Below are positions 17,012-27,748 of a stretch of 64,000 nt of DNA, piece after piece. The position numbers were made by a program, and so were the translations under genes. Origin of the DNA: Filomicrobium sp. (GTDB lineage: Bacteria; Pseudomonadota; Alphaproteobacteria; Rhizobiales; Hyphomicrobiaceae); NCBI GenBank assembly GCA_017792465.1, contig CP051234.1, positions 498,606-562,605 on the forward strand. Direction: 5' to 3'. The notes beneath the pieces are model-generated. The model did no database searches and was not told where the DNA came from. It was given only the letters and a program-made list of their open reading frames with translations. The number at the start of each line of letters is the position of its first letter. Position 1 is the stretch's first letter.

Positions 17012-18688
17012 CTAGTCAACAACATGCAGGAGCACTTTGACGATGGGCTTTTTGCCCCACTCTTCGTTGAAGGCTGCTCTGACGGCGCGGCGGACGGCAT
17101 CGCGCACCATTTCGTGGTTCTTACGCCGTCCTTGCGGGATACTTTCCAGAGTTCCATCAATCGTGTCGAGGATGATCTCCTCCATCAACTCGTCATCGCG
17201 GGTGTTGATTGGAACGCCATCGAGTGCGACGAGCGGGTCGGACACGACTTCTCCGCGTCGCGTCATGGTCAATGATACGACGGCGATGCCGACGTGGGAG
17301 AGTTTGCGGCGCTCGCGGACCGGTCCATCCTGGCCGGAAATGATCAGGCGGCCGTCACGGTAGCGCCGGCCGACGGGTGCTTCGTCGACGATTTGGGGTT
17401 TGCCCGGCAGGAGCTTGACGATATCGCCGTCTTCGGGAACCACCGGCGCAGAAATTCCGCAGCGCTGAGCGAAGGCGGCGTGGGCGCGCAGGTGGCGGGC
17501 TTCGCCGTGCATTGGAATGAGGGCTTTGGGTTTTAGCCACTCGTACATCTGGCGCAGTTCGTCCTGGCGCGGGTGACCGGTGACGTGAACGAGGTCTTCG
17601 CGGTCGGTCAGGATCTCGCAACCCATGCGGCAGAGCGCATTTTGGACCTTGCTGATGGCCTTCTCGTTGCCGGGAATGTCGCGGGAGGAATAGATGATGA
17701 GGTCGCCCTTGGAGAACTTGATCTCGGGGTGGTCTCCTTCGGCAGCACGTGACATGGCGGCGCGTGGTTCGCCTTGGCTGCCGGTCATCAAGACGACGAT
17801 CTCGTTGCGGTCGAGGTTGGAGAATTCTTCCTGGCCGAGATAGCGGAAATCGGGCGGCAGGTATCCGGTATCCATGGCGACATCGATGACCCGATGCAGG
17901 GCGCGCCCGGCGACGACAAGATGGCGGCCGGCGGCATGGGCTGCGTTGGCGACGGCCAGAACCCGACCGACGTTGGAGGCAAACGTTGTGACGGCGACGC
18001 GCTTTTTGGCCTTCTTGATGATCTCGATGAGGGATTCTGCGACGTCAGTTTCGGATGGCGAAATGCCATCCCGCAAGACGTTGGTTGAATCGCAAACGAG
18101 GACGTCGACGCCTTCATCGCCAAGGCTTTGCATCTTGGCGGGGTCGATGGGTTTTCCCGCCATGGGGTCGGGATCGATCTTCCAGTCGGCCGAATGCATG
18201 ACGAGGCCCTGGCTCGTTCGGATGGCCAGTCCGGAGGTTTCTGGGATCGAGTGCGTCATTGAGACGAATTCGAGGTCGAAGGGGCCGACGTTGAAGCGAC
18301 CTCCGAGCGGGATTTCGTTGAGGTTGAGGCGCGTCTGGCGACCGAATTCGCTTTGTTTGGCTTTGAGCATGCCCATCGTGAAGGGCGTCGCGTAGATAGG
18401 GGCTTCGAGTTCGGGCCAGCATTCAACGATTGCACCGATGTGGTCTTCGTGAGCGTGGGTCACGACGATCCCAGCCAAGCTTTGCTTTTCGGCTTTGATG
18501 AAGCGCAGATCGGGCAGGACGACATCGACACCCGGCTCGTTAGGTCCGGGGAACGTGATGCCCAGGTCGACCATCAGCCACTGACGTTCTTTCGGCGGGC
18601 CTAATCCGTAAAGATAGACGTTCATGCCGATCTCGCCGAGACCCCCGAGCGCCAGGAATACGAGCTCATCGTTATTGTCGTTGGGCAT
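17012..18688 (-). CDS. rnj: Ribonuclease J
   Basis: Metallo-beta-lactamase/beta-CASP nuclease acting in rRNA maturation and mRNA decay. 558 residues, the standard length. Zinc motif THAHEDHIGA (77-86); beta-CASP features in the middle include the CDSTN region and VTGHPRQDELRQMYEWLKP, with IPMHGEARHLRAHA downstream. The ATG at 18688 begins the conserved LALGGLGEIGMNVYLYG region within 11 residues, so the start is well placed. It lies 138 bp after birA; an internal promoter is possible. Confidence 0.95.
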   Translation of the reverse strand: MPNDNNDELVFLALGGLGEIGMNVYLYGLGPPKERQWLMVDLGITFPGPNEPGVDVVLPDLRFIKAEKQSLAGIVVTHAHEDHIGAIVECWPELEAPIYATPFTMGMLKAKQSEFGRQTRLNLNEIPLGGRFNVGPFDLEFVSMTHSIPETSGLAIRTSQGLVMHSADWKIDPDPMAGKPIDPAKMQSLGDEGVDVLVCDSTNVLRDGISPSETDVAESLIEIIKKAKKRVAVTTFASNVGRVLAVANAAHAAGRHLVVAGRALHRVIDVAMDTGYLPPDFRYLGQEEFSNLDRNEIVVLMTGSQGEPRAAMSRAAEGDHPEIKFSKGDLIIYSSRDIPGNEKAISKVQNALCRMGCEILTDREDLVHVTGHPRQDELRQMYEWLKPKALIPMHGEARHLRAHAAFAQRCGISAPVVPEDGDIVKLLPGKPQIVDEAPVGRRYRDGRLIISGQDGPVRERRKLSHVGIAVVSLTMTRRGEVVSDPLVALDGVPINTRDDELMEEIILDTIDGTLESIPQGRRKNHEMVRDAVRRAVRAAFNEEWGKKPIVKVLLHVVD

Positions 18689-18826
18689 TTGTGCCTTTCA
18701 GGTCGTTTCAATGGGGCGCTTCGTCAGCGCCTATTGGGCCAGATGAGCCCTGCCGCTATGCGAATTTCAAAGATGGGCATTTAGCACGGAAATTCAAAGA
18801 AGACCGTCAATTGTCAGCCCCGCTTC

Positions 18827-19609
18827 TTATAGCATGAGCGGAGGGTCTGACACGTCTCCATGGGTGATGGTGAGTTGCCGGCCGTCTTGTTTCAACAAAA
18901 GCGCACCGTCGTCGGCTAATCCGGCAAATTGCCCTTCGATGATGCGGTTCGATGCTTTGACGGAAACGCCCGCGCCGATTGGCAATGCATGCTTTAGCCA
19001 TTGCGTCTTGATGGCAGCGAAACCGTTTGGGCCCGCTAGCTGCGCGAAGCCCTCGCGGATTTTCTGATCCAGACGTTCAAGGAGCGCCTCAGGTGTTATC
19101 GGGGCGTATCCTGCATCGCGAAGGCAGGCGGCCGGACGGTCATCGACCGATGGCGTGGCCTCGATATTCACGCCGATCCCGATGATGCAGGAAAGTGCGC
19201 CTGATGGGTTCCGTGTTGTCTCGACCAGGATGCCGCCGGCCTTGCCCGTTGGAAGGAGCAGGTCGTTGGGCCATTTGAGACACGGGGTTGCCGGCAAGGA
19301 TACGGATTGAAGCGGCAGGGCGGCGACCGTTTCTGCCAATGCGCTGCCAGCCAGGATTGAAAGCTGGCCGATCTCATTTGGCTCGCACCACAGATTGACG
19401 ATGAGGCTCGCAAAAAGGTTGCCGCGCGCCGGTTGCCAAACCCTTCCGTTGCGACCTCGGCCGGCGGTCTGGTGTTTGGCGGTGACCCAAATGGGGCCTT
19501 GTTCTCCAACCGCGATCAGACGTTCGGCTTCGCTGTTGGTCGAAGCCAACTCGTCATGGCGGAGGACGGGCGTCGGGTCGCGGCAGGTGAGAAATGGGTC
19601 CTGCATCAC
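18827..19609 (-). CDS. birA: Biotin-[acetyl-CoA-carboxylase] ligase
   Basis: Activates biotin with ATP and attaches it to carboxylase carrier lysines. 260 residues, lacking the N-terminal helix-turn-helix of E. coli BirA, so enzymatic only and not a repressor. Biotinyl-AMP loop GRGRNGRVW (50-58), followed by SLPATPCLKWPNDLLL with the catalytic Lys and GIGVNIEATP. Begins 6 bp after nuoN, the usual position in Hyphomicrobiales, so it is part of the same transcript. The adjacent ATG at 19606 is an equivalent start. Confidence 0.93.
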   Translation of the reverse strand: MMQDPFLTCRDPTPVLRHDELASTNSEAERLIAVGEQGPIWVTAKHQTAGRGRNGRVWQPARGNLFASLIVNLWCEPNEIGQLSILAGSALAETVAALPLQSVSLPATPCLKWPNDLLLPTGKAGGILVETTRNPSGALSCIIGIGVNIEATPSVDDRPAACLRDAGYAPITPEALLERLDQKIREGFAQLAGPNGFAAIKTQWLKHALPIGAGVSVKASNRIIEGQFAGLADDGALLLKQDGRQLTITHGDVSDPPLML

Positions 19610-19615
19610 ATGGGC

Positions 19616-21070
19616 TCAAAGGCGCAGTGATTTGGCTGCCGCCTCAGCTGCAGAAACGATGGGACCGCCCAGCTGCGGAATCGCGAACGCGAAGATGAAG
19701 AAGAGCGATGCGCCCATGACAACGGCGAGGTTTGTCGAGATCGGTGCGAACTTCTCTTTGGGTTCGTCGAAGAACATGATCTTGACGATACGCAGGTAGT
19801 AGTAGGCGCCGATAACGCTGGCGACGACGCCAATGATGGCGAGCGGATAAAGCCCGGCTTTGACGGCGGGCCAGAAAACGTAAACCTTGGCCCAGAACCC
19901 GGCCAACGGCGGAATGCCAGCGAGAGAGAACATCAGCATTGCCAGGACAAAGGCCATGGGCAGATTGTTTTGGGCGAGGCCGGCGAGTTGGTCGATATCT
20001 TCGATCATGTCCTGGCCGCGCTGCATGGCGAGGATGCAGGCGAAGGTGCCGAGCGTCATGGCAAGGTAGATCGCAAGATAGACGAGGACGCCTTGCGCGC
20101 CTTCCTGGGTTCCGGCGGCGAGACCGACAAGCGCAAAGCCGACGTGTCCGATGGAGGAGTAAGCCATCAGGCGCTTGATGTTGTTTTGTCCAATGGCGGC
20201 AAAGGCACCGAGCAGCATCGAGGCGATTGAAACGAACCAGATGACTTGCTGCCATTGGGCTTCGAGGCCTGGGAAGGCGCTGCCGAGCGCGCGCATCATG
20301 AGGCCCATCGCGGCCATTTTCGGCGCGGCGGCAAAGAATGCCGTGACCGGTGTTGGGGCGCCTTGGTAGACGTCGGGTGTCCACATGTGGAACGGCACGG
20401 CGGAAATCTTGAACGCGAGGCCGACGAGCATGAAGACGAGGCCGACGATGAGGCCGATGTTGCCGGCAGCTGTTCCCGATTGTGCGATGTTGGCGATGAC
20501 CGAGAATTCCGTCGAGCCGGTGAAGCCGTAAACCAGCGACGCGCCATAAAGCAGCATGCCGGAGGACAGACCGCCGAGGACGAAGTACTTCAGGCCGGAT
20601 TCACTTGAGCGGACGTTTTCGCGGTGCATTGCGGCCAGAACATAGAGAGCCAAGCTCTGCAGTTCGAGGCCCATGTACAGTGAGATGAGGTCACTTGCCG
20701 AGACCATCATCATCATGCCGATGGTCGAGAGCAGGATGAGGATCGGGTATTCGAACTTCATCAGGCCTTTGGCGGTGAGATAGTCGAACGACAACAAAAT
20801 CGCGACGGCAGAGCCGCCGAGGATCAACAGCTTCATGAAGCGTGCGAACTGGTCGACGACGAAAGCGCCGTTGAATAGCGATTTGGTATCGGCCGGCTGC
20901 AGGACGATCAGTGCGCCGGCCGCGATCATCGCGGCGATGGCCAGCCAGCCGACGAACGCGCCGGTCTTATCATTGTCGTCGTTGAACGCTCCGAGCATCA
21001 AAAACAGCAATGCGGCAACGGCGAGCAATAGCTCGGGAAAGGCCGGGGCGTAGGTCATCAGTGTCGACAT
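19616..21070 (-). CDS. nuoN: NADH-quinone oxidoreductase subunit N
   Basis: Antiporter-like proton-pumping subunit of complex I. 484 residues with about 14 membrane helices. Recognised from the sequence [20 protein letters not shown] and the buried Lys/His line typical of Mrp-like subunits ([34 protein letters not shown]). 19 bp after nuoM, and the last nuo gene before birA. Confidence 0.96.
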   Translation of the reverse strand: MSTLMTYAPAFPELLLAVAALLFLMLGAFNDDNDKTGAFVGWLAIAAMIAAGALIVLQPADTKSLFNGAFVVDQFARFMKLLILGGSAVAILLSFDYLTAKGLMKFEYPILILLSTIGMMMMVSASDLISLYMGLELQSLALYVLAAMHRENVRSSESGLKYFVLGGLSSGMLLYGASLVYGFTGSTEFSVIANIAQSGTAAGNIGLIVGLVFMLVGLAFKISAVPFHMWTPDVYQGAPTPVTAFFAAAPKMAAMGLMMRALGSAFPGLEAQWQQVIWFVSIASMLLGAFAAIGQNNIKRLMAYSSIGHVGFALVGLAAGTQEGAQGVLVYLAIYLAMTLGTFACILAMQRGQDMIEDIDQLAGLAQNNLPMAFVLAMLMFSLAGIPPLAGFWAKVYVFWPAVKAGLYPLAIIGVVASVIGAYYYLRIVKIMFFDEPKEKFAPISTNLAVVMGASLFFIFAFAIPQLGGPIVSAAEAAAKSLRL

Positions 21071-21089
21071 CTTAATCAGCCTTTGAGGA

Positions 21090-22604
21090 TCACGGGACAG
21101 CGAGCGCGGTTGAATGCGCCACGGCGGCCTCGAAGTTCGTCACGAGTTGCTTCACTGATACGGCCATGACATCGAGGAGGAAGGCCGGGTAGAAGCCGAA
21201 GACAATGGTCAGGATCACGAGCGGGGCCATGATCGCGATTTCGCGTGGGGTCATGTCGGTGATCGACTTGAGGCTCGCTTTCTCAAGCGTGCCGAAGACG
21301 ACGCGACGATAGAGATAGAGCGCATAAGCTGCCGACAGGATGACGCCGGTGGTGGCGAAGAATGCGACCCAGGTATTGGCCTTGAAGGCGCCAAGCAGGG
21401 TGAGGAATTCACCGACAAAACCGGAGGTGCCGGGCAGGCCGACGTTGGCCATGGTGAAGATCATCAACACGGTGGCATAGATCGGCATGCGATCGGCCAG
21501 GCCGCCGTAGGCTGCGATCTCGCGGGTGTGCATGCGGTCGTAGACGATGCCGACGCAGAGGAAGAGCGCGGCGGAAACGATTCCGTGCGAGAGCATCTGG
21601 AAGATCGCGCCATCGACGCCTTGCTGCTGGAAGGTGAAGATCCCCATCGTCACGAAGCCCATGTGGGCGACCGACGAATAGGCGATGAGTTTCTTGATGT
21701 CTTCTTGCGCCAGCGCGACGAGCGAGGTGTAGATGATCGCGACGACCGACAGCGTGAAGACCATGGTCGCGAGATCCTGGCTCGCCAACGGGAACATCGG
21801 CAGCGAGAAGCGCAAGAAGCCGTAGCCGCCCATCTTCAGGAGAATACCGGCCAGAATGACCGAACCTGCGGTTGGGGCCTCGACGTGTGCATCCGGCAGC
21901 CAGGTGTGAACCGGCCACATCGGCATCTTGACGGCGAATGAAGCAAAGAAGGCGAGCCAGAGCCAGAACTGCAAATCTCGTGAGAACTTCGTCGGGCCGA
22001 TCTGCATCAGAGTTGGGATGTCGGCCGTGCCAGCCACCGAGAACATGGTGAACATGGCGAGCAGCATCAGCACCGAGCCGAGAAGCGTATAGAGGAAGAA
22101 CTTGAAGCTGGCGTAGACGCGGCGCTTGCCACCCCAGACGCCGATGATCAGGAACATCGGGATGAGGCCGGCTTCGAAGAACAGATAGAACAGCATCAGG
22201 TCGAGCGCGCAGAAGACGCCGATCATGAGCGTTTCCAGGACGAGGAACGCAATCATGTATTCCTTGACGCGGATCTTGACCGACTCCCAGCTTGCCAGAA
22301 TGCACAGCGGCATCAGGAAGGTCGTCAGGATGACGAACAGCATCGAGATGCCGTCGACGCCCATCTTGTATTTGAAGGGGCCGATCCAATCCATTTCCTC
22401 GACGAACTGGAAGTCCGCCGTGCGTGGATCGAAGTTGATCCAGATGATGAGGGAAATGGCGAAGGTGAAGAGGGTTGTATAGAGCGCGGTGTGGCGCGCG
22501 TTGCGATCGCCGCCGGCGTTGCGCGGCAGGAACGCAATGAAGGCCGCGCCCAGCAACGGTAGGAACGTAATGATCGACAGGATCGGGGAGGTCTCTACGT
22601 TCAT
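21090..22604 (-). CDS. nuoM: NADH-quinone oxidoreductase subunit M
   Basis: Second antiporter-like subunit of complex I. 504 residues from ATG 22604, whose ATGA overlaps the nuoL stop; the frame is open upstream, but that part is shadow coding of nuoL. Conserved [20 protein letters not shown], the [16 protein letters not shown] helix and [19 protein letters not shown] are present. Confidence 0.96.
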   Translation of the reverse strand: MNVETSPILSIITFLPLLGAAFIAFLPRNAGGDRNARHTALYTTLFTFAISLIIWINFDPRTADFQFVEEMDWIGPFKYKMGVDGISMLFVILTTFLMPLCILASWESVKIRVKEYMIAFLVLETLMIGVFCALDLMLFYLFFEAGLIPMFLIIGVWGGKRRVYASFKFFLYTLLGSVLMLLAMFTMFSVAGTADIPTLMQIGPTKFSRDLQFWLWLAFFASFAVKMPMWPVHTWLPDAHVEAPTAGSVILAGILLKMGGYGFLRFSLPMFPLASQDLATMVFTLSVVAIIYTSLVALAQEDIKKLIAYSSVAHMGFVTMGIFTFQQQGVDGAIFQMLSHGIVSAALFLCVGIVYDRMHTREIAAYGGLADRMPIYATVLMIFTMANVGLPGTSGFVGEFLTLLGAFKANTWVAFFATTGVILSAAYALYLYRRVVFGTLEKASLKSITDMTPREIAIMAPLVILTIVFGFYPAFLLDVMAVSVKQLVTNFEAAVAHSTALAVP

Positions 22605-24562
22605 TGGCCAGCCCCTCCCATGAGAAGCGATCGCAGGAAGAAGGTGAGGATGGCCGCGACGCCGATCAGCATCGCGAAGGCGTAGTGGTAGACGTAGCCG
22701 GTCTGCAATTTGACGGCGCGGCCGGTCGTCCATTTGACGGTTGAGGCGGTGCCGTCGATGGCGCCATCGATGACGGCCCCGTCGCCGCCTTTCCAGAGGA
22801 AGCGTCCGATTGCCATCGTCGGCTTGACGAACAGCCAGTCATAAAGCTCGTCGAAATACCACTTGTTCAGGAGGAACAGGTAGATCGGCTTGAAGGCGCG
22901 GGCGGTTGCTTCGGGCAGCCAAGGCGCGGCGATGTAGTAGAGCCAGGCCAGGCCAAAGCCCGAGGCCATCGCAATGAATGGCGCCCAGAAGACCCACTCT
23001 TCGGTGATGGCGTGCATGTCGTGCATGATGTGGTTGTGCGGGCCTTCGTAGAGCGCGTGGCCCCAGAACTCTTTGTAGTGGTGGCCGACGAATTCAGGCG
23101 CGAAGACGAAACCGGCAGCGATGGCGCCCAGCGACAAGACGCCGAGCGGGATCAACATCGTATAGGGGCTCTCGTGGGCGTGTTTATAAACTTCCGGGGC
23201 CGCGCGCGTTTTGCCGTGGAAGGTCATGAAGATCAGACGCCAGGAATAAAACGAGGTCAGGAAGGCGGCGAAGGTCAGCGCCCAGAATACGATGTTGTGA
23301 GGCGTATGGCCGGCGAACGAGGCTTCGATGATGGCGTCTTTTGAGTGGAAGCCGGCGAAGCCGATCAAGTGCGGGATGCCGACACCGGTCAGCGCCATGG
23401 TGCCGATCAGCATGGCGAAGTAGGTCAGCCGGATTTTCGGAGCGAGACCGCCCATGTTGCGCATGTCCTGCTCGTGATGCATCGCGTGGATAACCGAGCC
23501 TGCACCAAGGAACAGGAGCGCCTTGAAGAAGGCGTGCGTGAAGAGGTGGAAGATCGCGGCGCCATAGGCGCCAACACCGCAGGCGGCGAACATGTAACCC
23601 AGCTGCGAACACGTCGAATAAGCGACGACGCGTTTGATGTCGTTTTGGACGAGGCCAATCGTTGCGGCGAAGAACGCCGTGATCGTACCGACATAGAGGA
23701 CGACGTCGCGAGCGACTTCGGCCTGTTCGAAGAGCGGCGAGAGACGCGCGACCATGAAGACGCCGGCGGTGACCATGGTGGCGGCGTGGATGAGGGCGGA
23801 GACCGGCGTCGGGCCTTCCATCGCGTCCGGCAGCCAGGTGTGCAGCAGGAACTGCGCCGACTTACCCATCGCGCCCATGAACAACAGGAGGCAAAGGGTG
23901 GTCAGGATGTCGACGTCCTGGCCGAGGAAGTTGAAGGTCTTGCCGTGGAAGCTTTCGGCGGCCTCGAAGATGACGTCATAGTTGATCGAGTTGAAGACGA
24001 AGAAGACGCCGAAGATGCCGAGTGCGAAGCCAAAGTCGCCGACGCGGTTGACGATGAACGCCTTCATGGCGGCGGCGTTGGCTTCGGGCTTGTGATACCA
24101 GAAGCCGATCAGCAGGTAGGAGGCGAGGCCGACGCCTTCCCAGCCAAAGAACATCTGCAGGAGATTGTCGCTTGTCACCAGCATCAACATGGCGAAGGTG
24201 AATAGCGACAGGTAACAGAAGAAGCGGTAGCGGGCTGGATCCTCGTGCATATAGCCGATGGAATAGAGGTGGACGAGGGCGGAGACCGTGGTGACGACGA
24301 CCAGCATCACAGAGGTCAGCGTGTCGATGCGCAACGACCATGAGGTGTCCAGTTCGCCCGAAGTGATCCAGCGCATGACCGGAACGCGGGCGGTTTCGTG
24401 ATCGAAGCCGACCTGGATGAAGACGATCCAGGAGAGGACGGCGGCGGCCATCAAGAACGCGGTCGTCACGATTTCCGTCGGCCGATCGCCGATGACGCGG
24501 CCGAAAAGCCCTGCGATCAGCGCGCCGATGAGCGGAAGGAAGACGATTGCCAGATAGATCAT
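22601..24562 (-). CDS. nuoL: NADH-quinone oxidoreductase subunit L
   Basis: Distal proton-pumping subunit with the long lateral helix. 653 residues and about 16 membrane segments. Conserved [40 protein letters not shown] and [21 protein letters not shown] His-rich stretch near 490-530 ([26 protein letters not shown]) precedes the C-terminal helix. 16 bp after nuoK. Confidence 0.97.
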   Translation of the reverse strand: MIYLAIVFLPLIGALIAGLFGRVIGDRPTEIVTTAFLMAAAVLSWIVFIQVGFDHETARVPVMRWITSGELDTSWSLRIDTLTSVMLVVVTTVSALVHLYSIGYMHEDPARYRFFCYLSLFTFAMLMLVTSDNLLQMFFGWEGVGLASYLLIGFWYHKPEANAAAMKAFIVNRVGDFGFALGIFGVFFVFNSINYDVIFEAAESFHGKTFNFLGQDVDILTTLCLLLFMGAMGKSAQFLLHTWLPDAMEGPTPVSALIHAATMVTAGVFMVARLSPLFEQAEVARDVVLYVGTITAFFAATIGLVQNDIKRVVAYSTCSQLGYMFAACGVGAYGAAIFHLFTHAFFKALLFLGAGSVIHAMHHEQDMRNMGGLAPKIRLTYFAMLIGTMALTGVGIPHLIGFAGFHSKDAIIEASFAGHTPHNIVFWALTFAAFLTSFYSWRLIFMTFHGKTRAAPEVYKHAHESPYTMLIPLGVLSLGAIAAGFVFAPEFVGHHYKEFWGHALYEGPHNHIMHDMHAITEEWVFWAPFIAMASGFGLAWLYYIAAPWLPEATARAFKPIYLFLLNKWYFDELYDWLFVKPTMAIGRFLWKGGDGAVIDGAIDGTASTVKWTTGRAVKLQTGYVYHYAFAMLIGVAAILTFFLRSLLMGGAGQ

Positions 24563-24578
24563 TGTGCTCTGCCTACCC

Positions 24579-24887
24579 TCAACCCTTCATCATGTTGATA
24601 TCGTCAACGTCGATCGAGCCGCGGTTGCGGTAGTAGACGACGATGATCGCGAGGCCGATGGCCGCTTCGGCGGCGGCGACGGTCAGAATGAATAGCGCGA
24701 AGACCTGGCCGGTCAGATCCTGCAGGAAGTACGAGAACGCCACGAGGTTGATGTTGACGGCGAGCAGCATGAGCTCGACCGACATCAAAATAACGATGAC
24801 GTTCTTGCGGTTGAGAAAGATCCCGAAGATGCCGAGTGTGAATAAGCACGCGGCGACTGTCAGGTAATGTCCGAGGCCGATTTCCAT
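24579..24887 (-). CDS. nuoK: NADH-quinone oxidoreductase subunit K
   Basis: Small three-helix proton-channel subunit of complex I. 102 residues, the normal length. The two conserved membrane glutamates are in [15 protein letters not shown] and [19 protein letters not shown]. Between nuoJ (70 bp upstream) and nuoL. Confidence 0.96.
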   Translation of the reverse strand: MEIGLGHYLTVAACLFTLGIFGIFLNRKNVIVILMSVELMLLAVNINLVAFSYFLQDLTGQVFALFILTVAAAEAAIGLAIIVVYYRNRGSIDVDDINMMKG

Positions 24888-24957
24888 TATGCTGCTTCCT
24901 CGATCTCAATTCGAACGTCTGCCCGGTGATGCATGGCCATGTGAGCTATGAAATTGC

Positions 24958-25596
24958 TCATCCCTTGCCCTCCGCGGTTGGAAGGATGGCGCCGCCGGAC
25001 GGAACCTGGATGACTTCGATCGCGGTCTTGGGATTGCGCGCGACCTGGGCGGGGATCGACTGGCGCTTGACGCCTTCCTTGTGGCGCAGCGTCAGCACAA
25101 TCGCGCCGATCATAGCCACCAGCAAAATGAGACCGGCTGCCTGGAAGAAATAGACGTACTTCGTATAGAGAACGAGGCCGAGGGCGGTGGTGTTATCGAG
25201 GCCCGAGCCTGTCGATGGGACGGCTGTCTGTACGGCGCCGGATGCGCCAATCTCAAATCCGTGGGCGATGAAGAGCGCGACGAGTTCGATGAGAACGACG
25301 CCGCCGATCAGCGCGCCGACGGGTGCGTTCTTGATGAAGCCCGCCTTCAATTCGGCGAAATCGACGTCAAGCATCATGACGACGAAGAGGAATAGCACCG
25401 CGACCGCGCCGACGTAGACGATGATGAGGAGGAGCGCCAGAAATTCGGCGCTCAGAAGAACGAAAAGGCCAGCGGCGTTAAAGAAGGTCAGGATCAAGAA
25501 GAGGACCGCATGGACCGGGTTGCGGGCCGAGATCACCATCACGGCAGAGATCACGCTCAGGATGGCGAACAGATAGAAAAAGATTGCAGCGATCAT
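24958..25596 (-). CDS. nuoJ: NADH-quinone oxidoreductase subunit J
   Basis: Membrane subunit of complex I with five helices; helix 3 contains the region that undergoes the pi-bulge transition. 212 residues from ATG 25596, where MIAAIFFYLFAILSVIS begins the family alignment; the open frame upstream to 25740 is shadow of the preceding gene. Conserved NPVHAVLFLILTFFNAAGLF and LLIIVYVGAVAVLFLFVVMM are seen. It starts 7 bp after the 115-residue extra gene. Confidence 0.95.
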   Translation of the reverse strand: MIAAIFFYLFAILSVISAVMVISARNPVHAVLFLILTFFNAAGLFVLLSAEFLALLLIIVYVGAVAVLFLFVVMMLDVDFAELKAGFIKNAPVGALIGGVVLIELVALFIAHGFEIGASGAVQTAVPSTGSGLDNTTALGLVLYTKYVYFFQAAGLILLVAMIGAIVLTLRHKEGVKRQSIPAQVARNPKTAIEVIQVPSGGAILPTAEGKG

Positions 25597-25603
25597 TCCA
25601 TCC

Positions 25604-25951
25604 TCATGCGTGGTTTTCGTCGCCCGTGTGGCGCCGATCCAGCTCCTGTTTGACCCGCTCATAATGACCGAGCCAAAGCTTCTTTGTTTTTGCGCTGCGC
25701 CACGGGAAATAGACGAAGACCCCCGCCAATCCGAGCGCAAGATAGACGAGCCAACCCGACTCGCCGACGTGATAAATAGTCCAGCCTGCCCATGCGATGA
25801 GCGCCAAGGCCGTCAGCAGCATCAGGAGGTTGAGAAGGGTACGGTTGGTTTCACGACGGACCTGGTCCATCGCCATCGAACCATACTGATTGAGTTCTTC
25901 CTCCGTCAGAACGCCGAGCAGTCCCCTCCAGTCCTCACCGGTATTTAGCAT
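25604..25951 (-). CDS. Extra membrane protein within the complex I cluster (115 aa)
   Basis: No family recognised. Start at ATG 25951 ([15 protein letters not shown]), 17 bp inside the end of nuoI, so translation is coupled. Residues 15-35 are acidic and helical ([19 protein letters not shown]), followed by two hydrophobic helices (about 42-60 and 68-85) and a basic, charged tail ([20 protein letters not shown]). The tight packing between nuoI and nuoJ suggests co-expression with complex I, for instance as an accessory or assembly factor, but this is inference. Confidence 0.72.
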   Translation of the reverse strand: MLNTGEDWRGLLGVLTEEELNQYGSMAMDQVRRETNRTLLNLLMLLTALALIAWAGWTIYHVGESGWLVYLALGLAGVFVYFPWRSAKTKKLWLGHYERVKQELDRRHTGDENHA

Positions 25952-26423
25952 CGAGCTCAAGATTCTTCGCGATCTCCCTCTCCCAGCGGTCGCCGTTCGC
26001 CAGCAATTTATCTTTGTTGTAGAACAGCTCCTCGCGCGTCTCGGTCGCGAACTCGAAATTCGGACCTTCGACAATCGCGTCCACCGGGCAGGCCTCCTGA
26101 CAGAGGCCGCAGTAAATGCATTTCGTCATATCGATGTCGTAGCGCGTGGTGCGGCGTGTGCCATCGTTGCGGCGCGGGCCGGCTTCGATGGTGATGGCTT
26201 GTGCCGGACAGATCGCTTCGCACAGCTTGCAGGCGATGCAGCGCTCTTCGCCATTGGGATAGCGGCGCAGTGCGTGCTCGCCGCGGAAGCGTGGCGACAA
26301 GGGCCCCTTCTCGAAGGGGTAATTGACGGTCGACTTTTCCTTGAAGAAATATCGCATCGTCAAAAAGAATGCCGATACGAATTCGGTCAGGAATAGCGAT
26401 TTAATGCCCTGGGCAACGCCCAT
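25935..26423 (-). CDS. nuoI: NADH-quinone oxidoreductase subunit I
   Basis: Peripheral-arm subunit carrying iron-sulfur clusters N6a and N6b. 162 residues with two ferredoxin-type boxes: Cys 62, 65, 68, 72 in [17 protein letters not shown] and Cys 102, 105, 108, 112 in [17 protein letters not shown]. The N-terminal amphipathic region contacts NuoH in known structures. Begins 10 bp after the 68-residue extra gene. Confidence 0.96.
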   Translation of the reverse strand: MGVAQGIKSLFLTEFVSAFFLTMRYFFKEKSTVNYPFEKGPLSPRFRGEHALRRYPNGEERCIACKLCEAICPAQAITIEAGPRRNDGTRRTTRYDIDMTKCIYCGLCQEACPVDAIVEGPNFEFATETREELFYNKDKLLANGDRWEREIAKNLELDAKYR

Positions 26424-26433
26424 TTTCGACTCC

Positions 26434-26640
26434 CTAATTCAGTACGACCGGACCGACGATAAAACCGACGACGGGAAACAGGATCAAGTCTCCGAAAGCA
26501 ACGGCTCGCAATAGGTTGGCGGTGCGCTGCTTTTCCGGCGAACCCTCACGATCGAGGCGTGCTGCAACACTGCGGATCATGCCAAAGGCGATAAACCCGA
26601 GCACCGCTCCGGCCAAAGCTCCGATCATGGCGGTGCTCAT
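26434..26640 (-). CDS. Extra two-helix mini-protein in the complex I cluster (68 aa)
   Basis: No family recognised. ATG 26640 overlaps the nuoH stop (ATGA), giving a short hydrophobic protein. Helix 1 is at about 4-22 ([18 protein letters not shown]). A charged loop follows ([18 protein letters not shown]), then helix 2 at about 47-66 ([19 protein letters not shown]). The overlap with nuoH and the 10-bp gap to nuoI strongly suggest a genuine, coupled gene. A reading extended to 26796 would be shadow of nuoH. Confidence 0.7.
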   Translation of the reverse strand: MSTAMIGALAGAVLGFIAFGMIRSVAARLDREGSPEKQRTANLLRAVAFGDLILFPVVGFIVGPVVLN

Positions 26641-27719
26641 GCGAGGCCTCCGTACTGGAGGACGCCGGCGACGACGACGACCATGATCAGCGACAGCGGT
26701 AGGAACACCTTCCAGCCCAGACGCATCAGCTGGTCGTAGCGATAGCGTGGCACCATCGCCTTGACCATGGCGAACATGAAGAACACGGCCACGCATTTGA
26801 TGATGAACCAGAAGATGCCTGGGACCCAGTTGAGCGGGGCGACATCAAGCGGTGGCAGCCAGCCGCCCAGGAACAGGATCGTCGTCAGCGCGCACATGGT
26901 GCAGATCGCGACGTACTCACCAAGCATGAACAGCAAATAGGGGGTCGAGGAATATTCGACCATGAAACCGGCAACGAGTTCGGATTCTGCTTCGGGGAGA
27001 TCGAACGGCGGGCGGTTGGTTTCTGCCAGCGCCGAGATGAAGAATACAACGAACATCGGGAAGAGCGGCAGCCAATACCAATCAAGAATTGAGTTCGGCA
27101 GGCCGGCGGTGGTGCCGAGCCCTGTCTGCTGGGCGTTGACGATCTCGGTCAGGTTCAACGAACCCGCGCACAGCAAGACCGTGATGATGACGAGGCCGAT
27201 CGAGACTTCGTATGACACCATCTGAGCCGCGGAGCGCAGGGAACCCATAAACGGGTATTTCGAGTTCGATGCCCAGCCACCCATGATGATGCCGTAGACA
27301 CCGAGCGACGAGATGGCGAGCAAGTATAGCACGCCGACGTTGAGATCCGAGATGACCCAGCGGCCATCGGCGATCCCGAAGAAGTCGCCTTCGGACATCG
27401 GGATGACGGCCCAGGACGCCAGGGCAAAAGTTGCCGTTGCGACCGGTGCTAGCAGAAACACGGTCTTGTCGGCGCCGGCGGGAATGACGGGTTCCTTGAA
27501 GACGAACTTCAAAAGGTCGGCGAAGGATTGGAACAATCCAAATGGGCCGACGACGTTGGGACCCTTGCGCATCTGCACGGCGGCCCAAACCTTGCGGTCC
27601 ATGAGGAGAAGGAAGGCGATAATCACCAGGAGCACGACCATCACCACCGCGCTCAAGACCGCGTAGGTCAAGAACCAGATGACGTATTCAAGCAGTAGGT
27701 TTTGCGTTTCCTGGCTCAT
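26637..27719 (-). CDS. nuoH: NADH-quinone oxidoreductase subunit H
   Basis: Membrane subunit forming the quinone chamber and linking the two arms of complex I. 360 residues, about eight helices. Conserved [19 protein letters not shown] near the N-terminus, the acidic loop [20 protein letters not shown], and [19 protein letters not shown] near the C-terminus. 29 bp after nuoG. Confidence 0.97.
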   Translation of the reverse strand: MSQETQNLLLEYVIWFLTYAVLSAVVMVVLLVIIAFLLLMDRKVWAAVQMRKGPNVVGPFGLFQSFADLLKFVFKEPVIPAGADKTVFLLAPVATATFALASWAVIPMSEGDFFGIADGRWVISDLNVGVLYLLAISSLGVYGIIMGGWASNSKYPFMGSLRSAAQMVSYEVSIGLVIITVLLCAGSLNLTEIVNAQQTGLGTTAGLPNSILDWYWLPLFPMFVVFFISALAETNRPPFDLPEAESELVAGFMVEYSSTPYLLFMLGEYVAICTMCALTTILFLGGWLPPLDVAPLNWVPGIFWFIIKCVAVFFMFAMVKAMVPRYRYDQLMRLGWKVFLPLSLIMVVVVAGVLQYGGLA

Positions 27720-27748
27720 GGTTCGCTCTGCTTCCCCGTCTTTAATTC

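Noticed and set aside
23345-24205. Long plus-strand frame of 286 residues inside nuoL
   Set aside because: Antisense to a certain nuoL gene; composition is extreme (Asp, Glu, Arg, Gly) as expected for a shadow frame in GC-rich DNA.
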